Numbered from the stretch's first letter, positions 10,201 through 18,365 are shown. The stretch is DNA of 64,000 nucleotides from RBC038 sp041390625 (GCA_041390625.1 JAWKPM010000008.1:62001-126000), one strand, 5' to 3'. Numbers and translations: made by a program. The notes: a model not told the origin generated them from the sequence alone.

Positions 10201-10670
10201 ACAATCATCGCCTGACCCGCGGGCAGATCCGCGAGAAACACCCGCGCCGTCTCGAGGTCGGTCGCCTCGGCCGTGCCCGCCAGCAAGGGGATGCCGTGCT
10301 GGGTAGCGGCCGCGCGAGCGCGCACCTTGTCGCCAAACAGCTCGAGGGTCTCCGCACGCGGTCCGACGAAGACGATTCCGGCCTCGGCGCATGCGCGCGC
10401 GAGGGCGGCGTTCTCGCTCAGGAAGCCGTAACCGGGGTGCAACGCGTCGCATCCGGCGTCGAGCGCAGCGGCGACGACGGCATCGACATCGAGGTAGGCG
10501 CGAGCGCCGGTACCGGGCAGGCGGACGGCGGTGTCGGCGCGGCGCGTATGCAGCGATGCCGCATCGTCCTCGGGCGCCACGGCGACGGTCTCGATGCCCA
10601 GCTCGGCGGCGGCGCGCATGATGCGGATGGCGATCTCGCCGCGATTGGCGACGAGCAGCTTCTGGATCAC
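7284..10670 (-). CDS. Single-chain acyl-CoA carboxylase (BC-BCCP-CT fusion)
   Basis: A 1128-residue biotin-dependent carboxylase carrying all three activities in one chain. Residues 1-450 are biotin carboxylase (KLLVANRGEIAIRI start, ATP-grasp glycine loop AVAGGGGRGVRVV, EANARLQVEHTVTE). A biotinyl carrier domain has VMEAMKMEHEV, with the biotin lysine near residue 559. Residues 620-1128 are a complete carboxyltransferase with LCDTPGIMVGPEVE. This order and size match the single-chain long-chain acyl-CoA carboxylases described in mycobacteria, a resemblance inferred here from architecture alone. I prefer the GTG at 10668-10670, which has a GGGAGGGG site 5-6 bases upstream, over an in-frame GTG six codons earlier. 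The stop is 10 bases from the convergent LLM gene. Confidence 0.9.
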   Translation of the reverse strand: MIQKLLVANRGEIAIRIMRAAAELGIETVAVAPEDDAASLHTRRADTAVRLPGTGARAYLDVDAVVAAALDAGCDALHPGYGFLSENAALARACAEAGIVFVGPRAETLELFGDKVRARAAATQHGIPLLAGTAEATDLETARVFLADLPAGQAMIVKAVAGGGGRGVRVVADPADLDEAYARASSEAQAAFGNPAVYVEQFLPRARHIEVQVAGDASGAVTHFWERDCSLQRRHQKLIEIAPAPALAAPVRDRIIEAAVRLASATEYQNLGTFEFLVDSSSDGDDATFAFIEANARLQVEHTVTEEVTGVDLVQLQLRLASGATLAELGLDGDHVPPPSGFAVQARVNMETMREDGSVVPSGGTLAAFEAPSGRGVRTDAYGYAGYATSPRYDSLLAKVIAHASSGRFEDALARADRALAEFRIEGVSTNIPFLRALIEHDEVQGGGVTTRFIDEHLGVLTAAAASMPVVASPAEAPAGSEAPRRAGARVDAADPLAVLTYGREAAPAPRAAARGVAAPALDGAHVATAPLQGTIVSVEVAQGDLVRAGQLLVVMEAMKMEHEVRAQVGGAVVRLEVSVGDTVWEGGALLAIEEREVEAGDLEAIEEVDLDYIRPDLAEIVERRDTTHDANRPDSVERRHSRGQRTVEENVDDLFDEGTVIEYGPVVLAAQARRRSLEELIEKSPRDGMITAVGSVNGDRFPDPVNRVATIAYDYTVFAGTQGNRNHAKTDRMIQVARNAKLPVVLFAEGGGGRPGDTDNTDGLTRTFSQFATLSGLVPMVGITTGRCFAGNASLLGCCDLIIATKDSNIGMGGPAMIEGGGLGVFAPEEIGTMDIQVPNGVVDILVEDEAEAVAVTKQYLSYFQGRVEDWEAPEQREMRRIIPENRLRVYDIRRVIETLADVGSVLEIRREFGIGMVTSLLRVEGYPLGVVANNPTHLGGAIDSDGADKAARFLQLCDAFDVPVLFLCDTPGIMVGPEVEKTALVRHANRLFLVGANLDTTFMTIILRKAYGLGAIAMAGGSYKEPAFTVSWPTGEFGGMGLEGSVKLGYRNELAAIEDGDERRERYEQMVAEAYRRGRALNQATRFGIDDVIDPAESRAWVANTLKAAKPPMPREGKKRSFVDGW

Positions 10671-10795
10671 GGGCACCCCTCCCGGCACGTCACGTCGAGG
10701 TCTCGGCGAGGCGCCAGCATCGCCGATTCAGACGCGCGTTGCCACCGAAGCGCCGCGAAGCCAGGAACGAGAGCCGAGGCGGGCGCGAGAGCTCG

Positions 10796-12130
10796 CTACT
10801 GCGCGGTGACGAAGGCGGGCTCGAGCACCGGTTCGAGCACCTCGCGGCTGCGGCGGATGCGCCGCACCTCGAGGCCCGCGAAGAGCAGCAGGCCGAGCAC
10901 CGCGATCAGCGCCATCGAAGCGCGGGGACCCGCCGTGCCGGTCATCGCGCCTGCGGCCATCAGCGGGGCAATCGTGAGCACATCGGTGAGCGCGCTCTGG
11001 GTCGCGAAGATGCGCCCCTGCGTGCCGGCTGGGGCCGTCTCCGACAGGATGGTGCGCGCTCCCACCGGCGCGATGCTGGTGCAGAGGCCGAGCATCAGCG
11101 CGGCCAGCGCCGCCACCACCATGCCGAGGTCCATCGAGTACGTCGCGTGCGTCAGCACGCCGATGCGACTCAGCTCCGCAGCCTCGATGAGCAGCGCCGC
11201 GAGCCCCACGAGGGCGAGCATCGAGCCGATCGAGACGACGAGGACGGCGCGCAGCGCGTGCGGCGCGCGCACCGAGGTGAGCGCGCGACCGCTCCAGGTC
11301 AGGCCCACCAGGGCGCCGAGAGCACCCAGACCGGCCACCACGCCGACCTCGATGGGCGAGAGCCCCAGGTCGTCGCGGAAGTAGACGGGAAGGGCGACCG
11401 CGAGCGACTTCGTCGCGATCTCGGCGAAGGTGAGGAGGGCAGCGGCGTATGCGGCATCGTGCTCGCGACGGAGGTAGCCGAGCGTGTCGGCCCAGGCGAG
11501 CGGCGAACGTCGTCGCACGGCGGCCGGGAGTACCGGCAGTCGCCACGCGAGGAATCCCGAGATGCCGACGACGAGGACGTACGTGGCGGCCGCGCCCGCA
11601 ATCATCAGCGGGACCCCGCCCACGCGATGGAGCAGGGGCGCGAGAAGCAGCATGCCCGCGCCCTGACAGCCGTACTGGAGGGCGATCAGCGTCGCGTGCG
11701 CAGCGCCGGCGCCTCGCTGGGTCAGGGTCCGCACGAGTGCGAGCTCCGAGGGCGAGAAGACCTGCGACACCATCGAGTACGCCAGAGCCAGCAGCGGCCC
11801 GAGCTCCGCACGGCCGATCGTGGCGGCCGCAGCGACGATGACGAGGAAGCGCAGGACCGCGCCCACGAAGAGGGCACGCGGCGCTCCGATGCGATCGATG
11901 AGGATGCCGGACGGCACGCCAACGAGGATCGAGCCGCCCGCCAGCGCGACGAGCGTCGCGCTCATCCCAATGGCGCTCGTGTCGGCTCCGCCTCCGAGCA
12001 GCACGAGAACGGCCAGAAAGAGGCCCTGGCCTACCTGGCTGGAGCCTCGCGATGCGAAGAAGGCGTACTTCAGAACGGAACCTCGTTTCGTCGCGTGTCT
12101 GTGGTCCGCGACAGCCTCACTGTGACACAT
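10796..12130 (-). CDS. MFS transporter
   Basis: A 444-residue major-facilitator protein with about 12 hydrophobic spans in two halves. The first half includes LVALAGGSILVGVPSGILIDRIGAPRAL, where GVPSGILIDRIG is the motif-A loop. The second begins near residue 220 with YAAALLTFAEIATKSLAVALPV. It lacks recognisable drug- or sugar-specific signatures, so the substrate is unknown; it may be an exporter. The N-terminal 20 residues are polar and unconserved and the ATG at 12130 has no clear RBS, so the real start may be near residue 20. It is divergent from the GDPD gene, with about 170 bases between. Confidence 0.75.
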   Translation of the reverse strand: MCHSEAVADHRHATKRGSVLKYAFFASRGSSQVGQGLFLAVLVLLGGGADTSAIGMSATLVALAGGSILVGVPSGILIDRIGAPRALFVGAVLRFLVIVAAAATIGRAELGPLLALAYSMVSQVFSPSELALVRTLTQRGAGAAHATLIALQYGCQGAGMLLLAPLLHRVGGVPLMIAGAAATYVLVVGISGFLAWRLPVLPAAVRRRSPLAWADTLGYLRREHDAAYAAALLTFAEIATKSLAVALPVYFRDDLGLSPIEVGVVAGLGALGALVGLTWSGRALTSVRAPHALRAVLVVSIGSMLALVGLAALLIEAAELSRIGVLTHATYSMDLGMVVAALAALMLGLCTSIAPVGARTILSETAPAGTQGRIFATQSALTDVLTIAPLMAAGAMTGTAGPRASMALIAVLGLLLFAGLEVRRIRRSREVLEPVLEPAFVTAQ

Positions 12131-12298
12131 CGGGCGAGGCCTGCCCAGAGGCGTGAGTCCCGAGGTCTCAGGACCCCTTGATCAGCAGCGATCCGCGCGG
12201 CACGCTCAGACTCGACGTTGAATCTACGTCTATTGTCGTCCTCGGAGCCTTCCATCCGCAGGAGCGCCCCCTTCGGCGACGCAGCCAGACAGGCAGAC

Positions 12299-12961
12299 AT
12301 GGCGAAATCCGACGTCCTGCTCGTCGCTCATCGCGCCGGCAACGACCTGCACGCGTTGCGGACCGCCGAGGAGGCAGGCGTCGACCTCGTCGAGGCCGAT
12401 GTGTGGTGGTGGCGCGGCCGCCTCGAGGTCCGTCACTCGAAGACGATGGGGCGCATCCCACTGCTGTGGGATCGGTGGTCGCTCGAGCGCGGCTGGAAGC
12501 CGCGCCTCACGTTCGACGCGCTGGTGCGGGCGTCGCACCCGCAGACGGAGCTGATGATCGACCTCAAGGGTGCGCACCCGGAGCTGTCCCGCCTCGTGAT
12601 GGACACGATGGAGCACGAGGCGCCGGGACGCGCGTACTGCGTGTCTTCGCAGTGGTGGCAGCAGCTCGAGCCGTTCGAAGCCGTCGAGGCGGCGCGCGTC
12701 GTCTACTCGGTCGGAAACGACCGCATGCGCCAGGACCTCGAGACGCGCCTCACCGGACGGGTTGCCGATGGAATCGCCATCCACCAGCGCCTGCTCTCAC
12801 CGGAACGCGTCGAGCGATTACGCGAGCTCGCCTCGACGGTCTTCAGCTGGCCGATCAACGACCGGCGGCGCTTCGATGAGCTCGTCTCGTGGGGCGTCAA
12901 CGGCATCATCTCCGACCGCTATTCGAGGATGATCGACTCCGGACGCCGAACCTCGCCGTAG
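12299..12961 (+). CDS. Glycerophosphodiester phosphodiesterase-like protein
   Basis: A 220-residue TIM-barrel protein of the GDPD family, whose members hydrolyse glycerophosphodiesters to glycerol 3-phosphate and an alcohol. Seen are the AHRAGN start (family HRG), GVDLVEADVW with the metal-binding acidic residues, a LMIDLKG strand, and the C-terminal GVNGIISDRYSRM typical of the family. Two motifs are unusual: the family PEN is NDL here, and the conserved HD becomes HSK, so catalysis may be altered. The ATG at 12299 is preferred; the frame continues upstream to a TTG at 12218 with no good RBS. Its last 144 bases overlap the convergent PAP2 gene. Confidence 0.7.
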   Translation: MAKSDVLLVAHRAGNDLHALRTAEEAGVDLVEADVWWWRGRLEVRHSKTMGRIPLLWDRWSLERGWKPRLTFDALVRASHPQTELMIDLKGAHPELSRLVMDTMEHEAPGRAYCVSSQWWQQLEPFEAVEAARVVYSVGNDRMRQDLETRLTGRVADGIAIHQRLLSPERVERLRELASTVFSWPINDRRRFDELVSWGVNGIISDRYSRMIDSGRRTSP

Positions 12962-13786
12962 CGGAGAAGGCACGAGTCGTCGCCGAAGCTCGAGACGTCG
13001 CGCCTCGGGCAGCCGCTCCCAGCGCTTCACGGTCCACAGCGCGAACAGGGCAAGGCTCGCCCCCGCGACGATGTCGACGAGGAAGTGATTCGCGGTCGAG
13101 ACCGCGGCGAAGGCCATCGCGAACGGCGACAGCCAACCGATGACGCGTGGCGCCCACCCGCGGATATTGTGCGCCAGTGCAATGCCGATCAGCAGGTTCC
13201 AGCCCACGTGCAGACTGGGCATCGCCGCGTACTGGTTCGTGAGCGCCGGCGGCTGCAGCACGCGGTACGAATCGGAGCGTGCCGTCACCGTGTCGATCAG
13301 CCCGGGCTCGGCCAGTCGAGGTGGGGCTGTCGGGAAGAGGAAGAACACCGCGAGACCGATCGCGCCCGACAACAGGAACGCATGCTTGTAGCGCGAGAAC
13401 GCCTCGGGCGCGTGCCAGAACAGCCAGATCGCGACACCGAGGATCAGCGGCCAGTGCCCCCAGATATAGATCCAGTTGGCGATCGAGGTCGCGATGTCGG
13501 AGCGCGTGATGAGGTCGTTCAGCCACTGCTCGATGTATATGCCGAGATCGCGCTCGAAGTCTGCGAGGGCTCGGCCGCGCGCAATCGCCTGCGCCGGATC
13601 GGCCTGGGTGGCACCGCGGATCAGGAAGTACGCCAGCCAGGCCGGCGCGATCACGGCCACCTCCGAGAGGAAGTGCGCACGCCGCCCCGTCTCGAGGGCC
13701 CAGACGGCGATGGTGATGACGACCGCGACGGCGAGTGCAGCGCCGATCGGCAGGAAGACATGGGGATCGGTGATGAATGCCGGCAT
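12818..13786 (-). CDS. PAP2-family membrane phosphatase / phosphotransferase
   Basis: A 322-residue membrane protein with about six hydrophobic spans and the PAP2 lipid-phosphatase signature: PSLHVGWNLL (Ser and His) and STANHFLVDIVAG (the second His and Asp), separated by a span. The layout with a long N-terminus resembles the inositolphosphorylceramide-synthase-like PAP2 proteins of actinobacteria and chloroflexi, so it may act on undecaprenyl or phosphoinositol lipids (inference). I chose the ATG at 13786 (MPAFITDPHVFLP), as the upstream extension is only basic residues. The last 48 or so codons run antisense through the end of the GDPD gene and are charged and unlike the family, probably a neutral read-through tail. 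Confidence 0.75.
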   Translation of the reverse strand: MPAFITDPHVFLPIGAALAVAVVITIAVWALETGRRAHFLSEVAVIAPAWLAYFLIRGATQADPAQAIARGRALADFERDLGIYIEQWLNDLITRSDIATSIANWIYIWGHWPLILGVAIWLFWHAPEAFSRYKHAFLLSGAIGLAVFFLFPTAPPRLAEPGLIDTVTARSDSYRVLQPPALTNQYAAMPSLHVGWNLLIGIALAHNIRGWAPRVIGWLSPFAMAFAAVSTANHFLVDIVAGASLALFALWTVKRWERLPEARRLELRRRLVPSPLRRGSASGVDHPRIAVGDDAVDAPRDELIEAPPVVDRPAEDRRGELA

Positions 13787-13956
13787 CGACCTCGGTACCC
13801 GTCGTTCGGAGCTTCGTCGACGCTTCGGCCGCCGCTGAGGGCCGAAGGTCACGCGGACAGGCTTTCGTCCGGTGCGCCAGAGTGCGCTGGTCCGTGTGGC
13901 CGCCCGCTGCTCAGTCTACTGTCGGGCGGGAAGGTGGCCGACGAAGTGACGCTGGC

Positions 13957-16386
13957 ATGACCGAAGACCGCACGGGACCGCCGAACCCCGGCCTGACCCA
14001 CGCCGAGGCGGCGATGCGCGTCACGCAGGGGCGCGTGAACGTCGATACCAGTCGACGCCGCACCGACGGCGACGTCATCCGCGCGAACGCGCTGAGCTAC
14101 TTCAACGTCGTGCTCGCGGCGCTCATCCTCGCACTCCTCGGCGCAGGCGAGTTTCGCGACGGCCTGTTCGTCGGGGGTGTCGTGGCCGCGAACGTCGTCA
14201 TCGCGACGCTCCAGGAGCTGCAGGCCACCCATCGACTGCGCGACCTCCGCGCCCTCACCGCGCCGACGGCCTGCGTCGTGCGTGAGGGCGACGAGGTCGT
14301 GATCGCCGCGACCGACGTCGTCGAGGGCGACCTCGTGCATCTGCGCCCCGGCGACCAGGTTGTCGCGGACGGCCCGATCGTCGCGAGCGAGGCCGAGATC
14401 GACGAGGCGCTGCTGACCGGTGAGTCGGTCCCCGTGCGTCGAGGACGCGGCGACCAGCTGCGTTCAGGGAGCTTCTGCACCGCGGGCGACGCCTACTACC
14501 GCGCGTACGCGGTCGGCCCGAACGCCTACGCCGTGCAGCTCACCACCGAGGCGCGCACGCGCGTCCGCACGCTGTCCCCGCTCATGCTGCGGTTCCGTCG
14601 TCTGCTCCGCGTGCTCCTCATCGCGACCGGGCTGCTGGCGAGCGTGCTCTTCATCCAGTTCAACATGCTGGACCGCGGATTCGCCGAGTCGCTCAAGGCG
14701 ACCGTGACCACCGTGACCACCGTCGTGCCGGTCGGTCTGCTGCTCGCGATGACCGTCGTGAACACCGTCGGCGCCCTCCGCGTCTCGCGCTCGGGCGCCA
14801 TCGTGCAGGACATCAACGCCGTCGAGGCGCTGAACTACGTCGATGTCGTCGCGCTCGACAAGACCGGCACCATCACCTCGAACCGACTCGTCGTCGATGA
14901 ACTGACGTGGACGTCGGGCGACGAGTCGATGCTGCCGTGGATCGGCGCCTTCGTACACGCGGCCGCCGAGGACAGTCGCACCGCCGAGGCACTCGCGAGC
15001 GCCCTCCCGGCTACGGACGGCATCGACCTCGGGGAGCGCGTGCCGTTCAGCTCAGCGCGACGCTGGAGCGCCGCCGAGCTCCGTCGTGGCCCTGAACGAC
15101 ATGTGCTCGTGCTCGGCGCGCCGGACGTCCTGCTCGAGGGCGGCGAATCGAGCCTCGAGCTGCGCGACGCCTACGCCGAGGCCGCGCATGGCGGCCTGCG
15201 CGGCGTCGTCTTCGCCGAGGCCTCCGTGCTCCCCGCCGACGACGAGGCGCCACGCGGACTCCGACCGCTGGTCCTCGTGACCCTGCGCGACGAGCTCCGG
15301 TCCGAGGCACGCGAAGCCTTCGCGCTGATGGATCAGCTCGAGGTGTCGCCGAAGGTGATCTCCGGCGACCACCCCGACACCGTCGCCGCGCTCCTCACGC
15401 AGCTGGGGGTGGAAGGTCCCCTGGAGGCCGTCTCCGGCAGTGAGCTCGAGCACATGAGCGACGACGCACTCGACGACGCGGTGGAGCGTCACACCGTCTT
15501 CGGTCGCATCACCCCCGCCCTGAAGTCGCGTCTTGTCGACGCGCTGCAGCGTCGAGGGCACTTCGTCGCGATGGTCGGCGATGGCAGCAACGACGTGCCG
15601 GCGCTGATGAGCGCCGACGTCGCCGTCGCGATGGCGTCCGGCACGGTGACCGCCCGAGCGGTGGCCGACATCGTGCTGCTCGAGGACTCGTTCGCCGCCC
15701 TGATTCGAGGCACACGCGAGGCGACGTTCGTCCTCGGCAACACGGCGCGGCTCAGCAAGCTCTTCGTCGCGAAGAGCGTCTACGCGTTCGTGCTCATCCT
15801 CGCGACGAACATGCTCGGCCTCGAGTTCCCGTTCCTGCCTCGACAGGGCGGCGTGGTCTCTGCGCTGACGCTCGGGATTCCTGCGATCTTCATCGCCATC
15901 GGCGTTCCGCCACACCGCGTCCGCTCCGACTTCACGCCCGATGTGCTGCGCTTCGCCCTGCCCGCCGGGCTCGCGCTGGCGACCGTCGCGATGCTGGCGC
16001 AGTTCGTGACCGAGGGGCTGCTCGGACGCCCCATCGAGGAAGCGCGCACGCTCGTCTCGCTGACGATCGTCGTCACCGGGCTCGCCTTCGTCGTCGAAGT
16101 GCTCGGCCTCGAGGCGGCGGACTGGCGCCGGCCGTGGCGCCCCCTCGGCACGCTCTTGCTGGCCGGGGCGCTGCTCGGCGTGCTGGCAATCACGATGGCG
16201 GTCGGCCCCATCCGAAGCTTCTTCGCCTTCACTGAGGCCGAGGCCGGCGCATGGGTCGTGGTTGTCGCCGCCTCGGCGGTCGCGCTCGGCGGCCAGTACG
16301 TCCTCTCGAGGTACTGGCGTGAGATCATCGACTTCCTCGTGGCCGCCCCCGCACCCGAAGACGTGGCCCGAGGCCGCAGCCTCTAA
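13957..16386 (+). CDS. Cation-translocating P-type ATPase, CtpE-like
   Basis: An 809-residue ion pump in the plasma membrane. Visible are the actuator motif TGES (154-157), the phosphorylation motif DKTGT (Asp301), the hinge GDGSNDVPALMSA (about 543), and hydrophobic spans at 45-85, 215-275 and six more at the C-terminus. The N-terminal GLTHAEAAMRVTQGRVN and the M4-to-phosphorylation-site region read most like actinobacterial CtpE, a calcium transporter. The M4 motif is VPVGLLL where CtpE and P2 pumps usually have PEGL: the conserved acidic residue is Val259, so ion choice may differ. The ATG at 13957 has a weak RBS. Possible alternatives are other class P2 pumps. Confidence 0.85.
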   Translation: MTEDRTGPPNPGLTHAEAAMRVTQGRVNVDTSRRRTDGDVIRANALSYFNVVLAALILALLGAGEFRDGLFVGGVVAANVVIATLQELQATHRLRDLRALTAPTACVVREGDEVVIAATDVVEGDLVHLRPGDQVVADGPIVASEAEIDEALLTGESVPVRRGRGDQLRSGSFCTAGDAYYRAYAVGPNAYAVQLTTEARTRVRTLSPLMLRFRRLLRVLLIATGLLASVLFIQFNMLDRGFAESLKATVTTVTTVVPVGLLLAMTVVNTVGALRVSRSGAIVQDINAVEALNYVDVVALDKTGTITSNRLVVDELTWTSGDESMLPWIGAFVHAAAEDSRTAEALASALPATDGIDLGERVPFSSARRWSAAELRRGPERHVLVLGAPDVLLEGGESSLELRDAYAEAAHGGLRGVVFAEASVLPADDEAPRGLRPLVLVTLRDELRSEAREAFALMDQLEVSPKVISGDHPDTVAALLTQLGVEGPLEAVSGSELEHMSDDALDDAVERHTVFGRITPALKSRLVDALQRRGHFVAMVGDGSNDVPALMSADVAVAMASGTVTARAVADIVLLEDSFAALIRGTREATFVLGNTARLSKLFVAKSVYAFVLILATNMLGLEFPFLPRQGGVVSALTLGIPAIFIAIGVPPHRVRSDFTPDVLRFALPAGLALATVAMLAQFVTEGLLGRPIEEARTLVSLTIVVTGLAFVVEVLGLEAADWRRPWRPLGTLLLAGALLGVLAITMAVGPIRSFFAFTEAEAGAWVVVVAASAVALGGQYVLSRYWREIIDFLVAAPAPEDVARGRSL

Positions 16387-16408
16387 CGCGAGCCCGGCGA
16401 CGGGTGGG

Positions 16409-17386
16409 TCACGAAGTGTGTTCGGAACCGAGTTGTGCGCCCGGTGCTTCCGACCGCGTCGCGTGCCGCCAGCGCAGCGTGCGCAGCATGATCAGGATGG
16501 CGGCGAAGCCGATCGCGGCATTGAAGGCAGTGAGCACGAGGTTCATCCCGACGCTGAAGCTGAGCAGCGCCGTCCTCGACACCGGCACGCCTCGGAAGAC
16601 GTAGACCAGCAGCCCCTGCTGCGTCCCCATGCCGCCCGGCGTCGCCGGCAGCACCGTCGAAGCACTCTGCACCGCGATCACGAGGAGCGCGTTCCCGAGC
16701 GTCGCCGGCACATCGAAGGCGAGCAGGAAGCAGTAGATCGCTGCGACCCGGCAGAGCCACCCCACGGCCTGCAACGCGGCGACGTGCGTCACGTACCGGC
16801 TCGGCCGCTCGAAGATCGCGAAGCCCTGCGACACCCGATCCCAGAAGTGCTGCACGCGGCGTGCACCGTAGGTCACGGCGCCGATCGCCACGGCGACGCC
16901 GAGCGCCGCGAAGCTCAGTGACCACGCCGGATGGTTCAGGAGCCAGTTCCAGTCGATGGTCGGCAGCCGCGAGAGTGTGTCGAGACTGGGCGCCACCCCC
17001 TGCGTGAGCGCCCAGATCATGATCCCGCCCACAACGAAGAAGTCGAACAGCGTCTCAGGCACGAGCGACGCGGCCACCGTCGAGTACGTGCTGCCCTCGA
17101 CGCCCCGCTTCGCGAGCACGATCTTGAGGATGTCGCCGCCGCGCGCCGGCACGATCGAGTTCACGCCGATGCCGGCGATGTAGGCGCCGAACGTGCCTCG
17201 ATACGGCACGTACGAGTCGGGGTACGCGGCACGCAGGATGTTTCGCCAGGCCTGCGCGCGAACCATGAACCGTACGAGGTGGATCGCCAGTCCGAGAGCG
17301 AGCGTCATCCACTCGATCGCCGAGAGGTAATCGAGGAACGCATCGAGGGCCGCGGTGAACTGACTCACCCCTCGACGATACGTCAT
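16409..17386 (-). CDS. Lysylphosphatidylglycerol synthase TM region / UPF0104-like flippase
   Basis: A 325-residue membrane protein with about eight spans, of the family found as the N-terminal part of MprF (COG0392). Recognised segments are GTFGAYIAGIGVNSIVPARGGD, the highly conserved family core, and STVLPATPGGMGTQQGLLV. No catalytic C-terminal transferase domain is attached, so it is probably a lipid flippase or an associated transporter. The longer open frame begins at 17473, inside the tRNA-Lys gene, so I take the ATG at 17386 instead; there is no strong RBS. It ends 22 bases from the P-type ATPase, convergent. Confidence 0.75.
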   Translation of the reverse strand: MTYRRGVSQFTAALDAFLDYLSAIEWMTLALGLAIHLVRFMVRAQAWRNILRAAYPDSYVPYRGTFGAYIAGIGVNSIVPARGGDILKIVLAKRGVEGSTYSTVAASLVPETLFDFFVVGGIMIWALTQGVAPSLDTLSRLPTIDWNWLLNHPAWSLSFAALGVAVAIGAVTYGARRVQHFWDRVSQGFAIFERPSRYVTHVAALQAVGWLCRVAAIYCFLLAFDVPATLGNALLVIAVQSASTVLPATPGGMGTQQGLLVYVFRGVPVSRTALLSFSVGMNLVLTAFNAAIGFAAILIMLRTLRWRHATRSEAPGAQLGSEHTS

Positions 17387-17458
17387 CGAGGGCGGGCGCT
17401 CGTCGGGGTTCACGAGGAGCCGGACGCGTCTCGAGGCGGCCTCGGTTAGACTCGCGGT

Positions 17459-17533
17459 GGGGGCGTAGCTCAACGGCAGAGCAGCGGGCTTTTAACCCGT
17501 CGGTTTGGAGTTCGAATCTCCACGCCCCTACCA
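17459..17533 (+). tRNA. tRNA-Lys (anticodon UUU), CCA encoded
   Basis: A complete cloverleaf can be folded by eye. The acceptor stem is 17459-17465 with 17523-17529 (one G-U), the D-stem GCTC/GAGC at 17468-17482, and the anticodon stem GCGGG/CCCGT at 17484-17500. The loop CTTTTAA gives anticodon TTT (17491-17493). The T-stem is TGGAG/CTCCA with the standard TTCGAAT loop at 17511-17517. CCA is encoded at 17531-17533. It lies between the divergent flippase-like gene and the arsenic operon; the ars promoter begins about 60 bases after it. Confidence 0.97.
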
Positions 17534-17592
17534 GAGACCGCTTCGCGCATCGACCACTGCGTGGCGTGCGCGGGGATTTAACGCGACGTTCA

Positions 17593-17621
17593 TTGACTCA
17601 ACATCCGTTGAGTTACATGAT
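17593..17621 (+). promoter_or_regulatory. ars promoter with operator-like palindrome
   Basis: A good -35 TTGACT (17593-17598) and a -10-like CATGAT (17616-17621) are 17 bases apart. A perfect inverted repeat ACTCAAC-ATCC-GTTGAGT (17596-17613) overlaps the -35 and spacer. This is where an ArsR-family repressor is expected to bind, and the next gene starts with an ArsR domain, so autoregulation relieved by arsenite is the simple reading (inference). Confidence 0.7.
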
Positions 17622-17627
17622 TCCCGC

Positions 17628-18365
17628 GTGGAACACGATGCAGCCCAGACCCCTATCGAGCGACGTGCACAGCTGCACGCCGCCCTCGGTGACCGCCATC
17701 GACTCGCGATCGTCGAGGCGCTGACGCTGGGCGACTGCTCGCCGTCGGATCTGGCGAGCGACCTCGGCATTCGCTCGAACCTGCTGGCGCACCACCTTCA
17801 GGTCCTCGGCGACGTCGGGCTCATCGAGACCGTGCGCTCCTCGGGCGACGGCCGGCGTCGTTACGTCACCTTGCGGCCACGAGCGCTCGAAGAGCTGCGC
17901 CTGCCTGTGGCGCCATTTCGGCCCTCGCTGGTGCTCTTTGTTTGCTCCGCGAACTCGGCGCGGTCGCCGATCGCGGCGGCACTGTGGCGGCGATCGGGCC
18001 GCGAGGCGGTCTCGGCCGGCACGCACCCGGCAGCGCGCATCCACCCGCTCGCCGTCGCCGCAGCCGCTCGCCACGGTCTCGACATCGCAAACGAGAAGCC
18101 GAGGGCGCTCGAGACGCTCGAGGTCGAGCCCGACCTCGTCGTCACCGTCTGCGACGAGGCCAACGAGGAGCTGGGCACTCTCGAGAGCACGCCTCGCCTG
18201 CACTGGTCCGTGCCGGACCCGGTGGCCGGCGGGACGCGCGCCGCCTTCGAGGCAGCGGTCGGCCTCCTGACCGAACGGGTAGAGCGCCTCGCGCGCCGCG
18301 AGGCGAGTGACAACGCGGAGGCACGGCAGCCCACGTATGCCGCGAGTCGGAGGACACGACGATGA
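17628..18365 (+). CDS. ArsR-type HTH fused to low-MW phosphatase/arsenate reductase
   Basis: A 245-residue two-domain protein. Residues 10-90 are an ArsR-family winged helix (ERRAQLHAALGDRHRLAIVEALT, recognition helix SNLLAHHLQVLGDVGLIE). Residues 98-220 are a low-molecular-weight protein-tyrosine-phosphatase/arsenate reductase fold with the phosphate loop C106-SANSAR-112 (CX5R) and the general acid in SVPDPV (Asp198). It should repress the operon and may also reduce arsenate or sense the oxyanion. A typical ArsR metal-binding Cys pair is not evident in the HTH (only Cys37), so the ligand may be bound by the phosphatase domain. The GTG start at 17628 lies 7 bases from the promoter, suggesting a nearly leaderless message. 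It overlaps arsC by 4 bases. Confidence 0.85.
   Translation: MEHDAAQTPIERRAQLHAALGDRHRLAIVEALTLGDCSPSDLASDLGIRSNLLAHHLQVLGDVGLIETVRSSGDGRRRYVTLRPRALEELRLPVAPFRPSLVLFVCSANSARSPIAAALWRRSGREAVSAGTHPAARIHPLAVAAAARHGLDIANEKPRALETLEVEPDLVVTVCDEANEELGTLESTPRLHWSVPDPVAGGTRAAFEAAVGLLTERVERLARREASDNAEARQPTYAASRRTRR

Noticed and set aside
17387..17473. Upstream start for the flippase-like gene at 17473
   Set aside because: It would place the start codon inside the tRNA-Lys gene.
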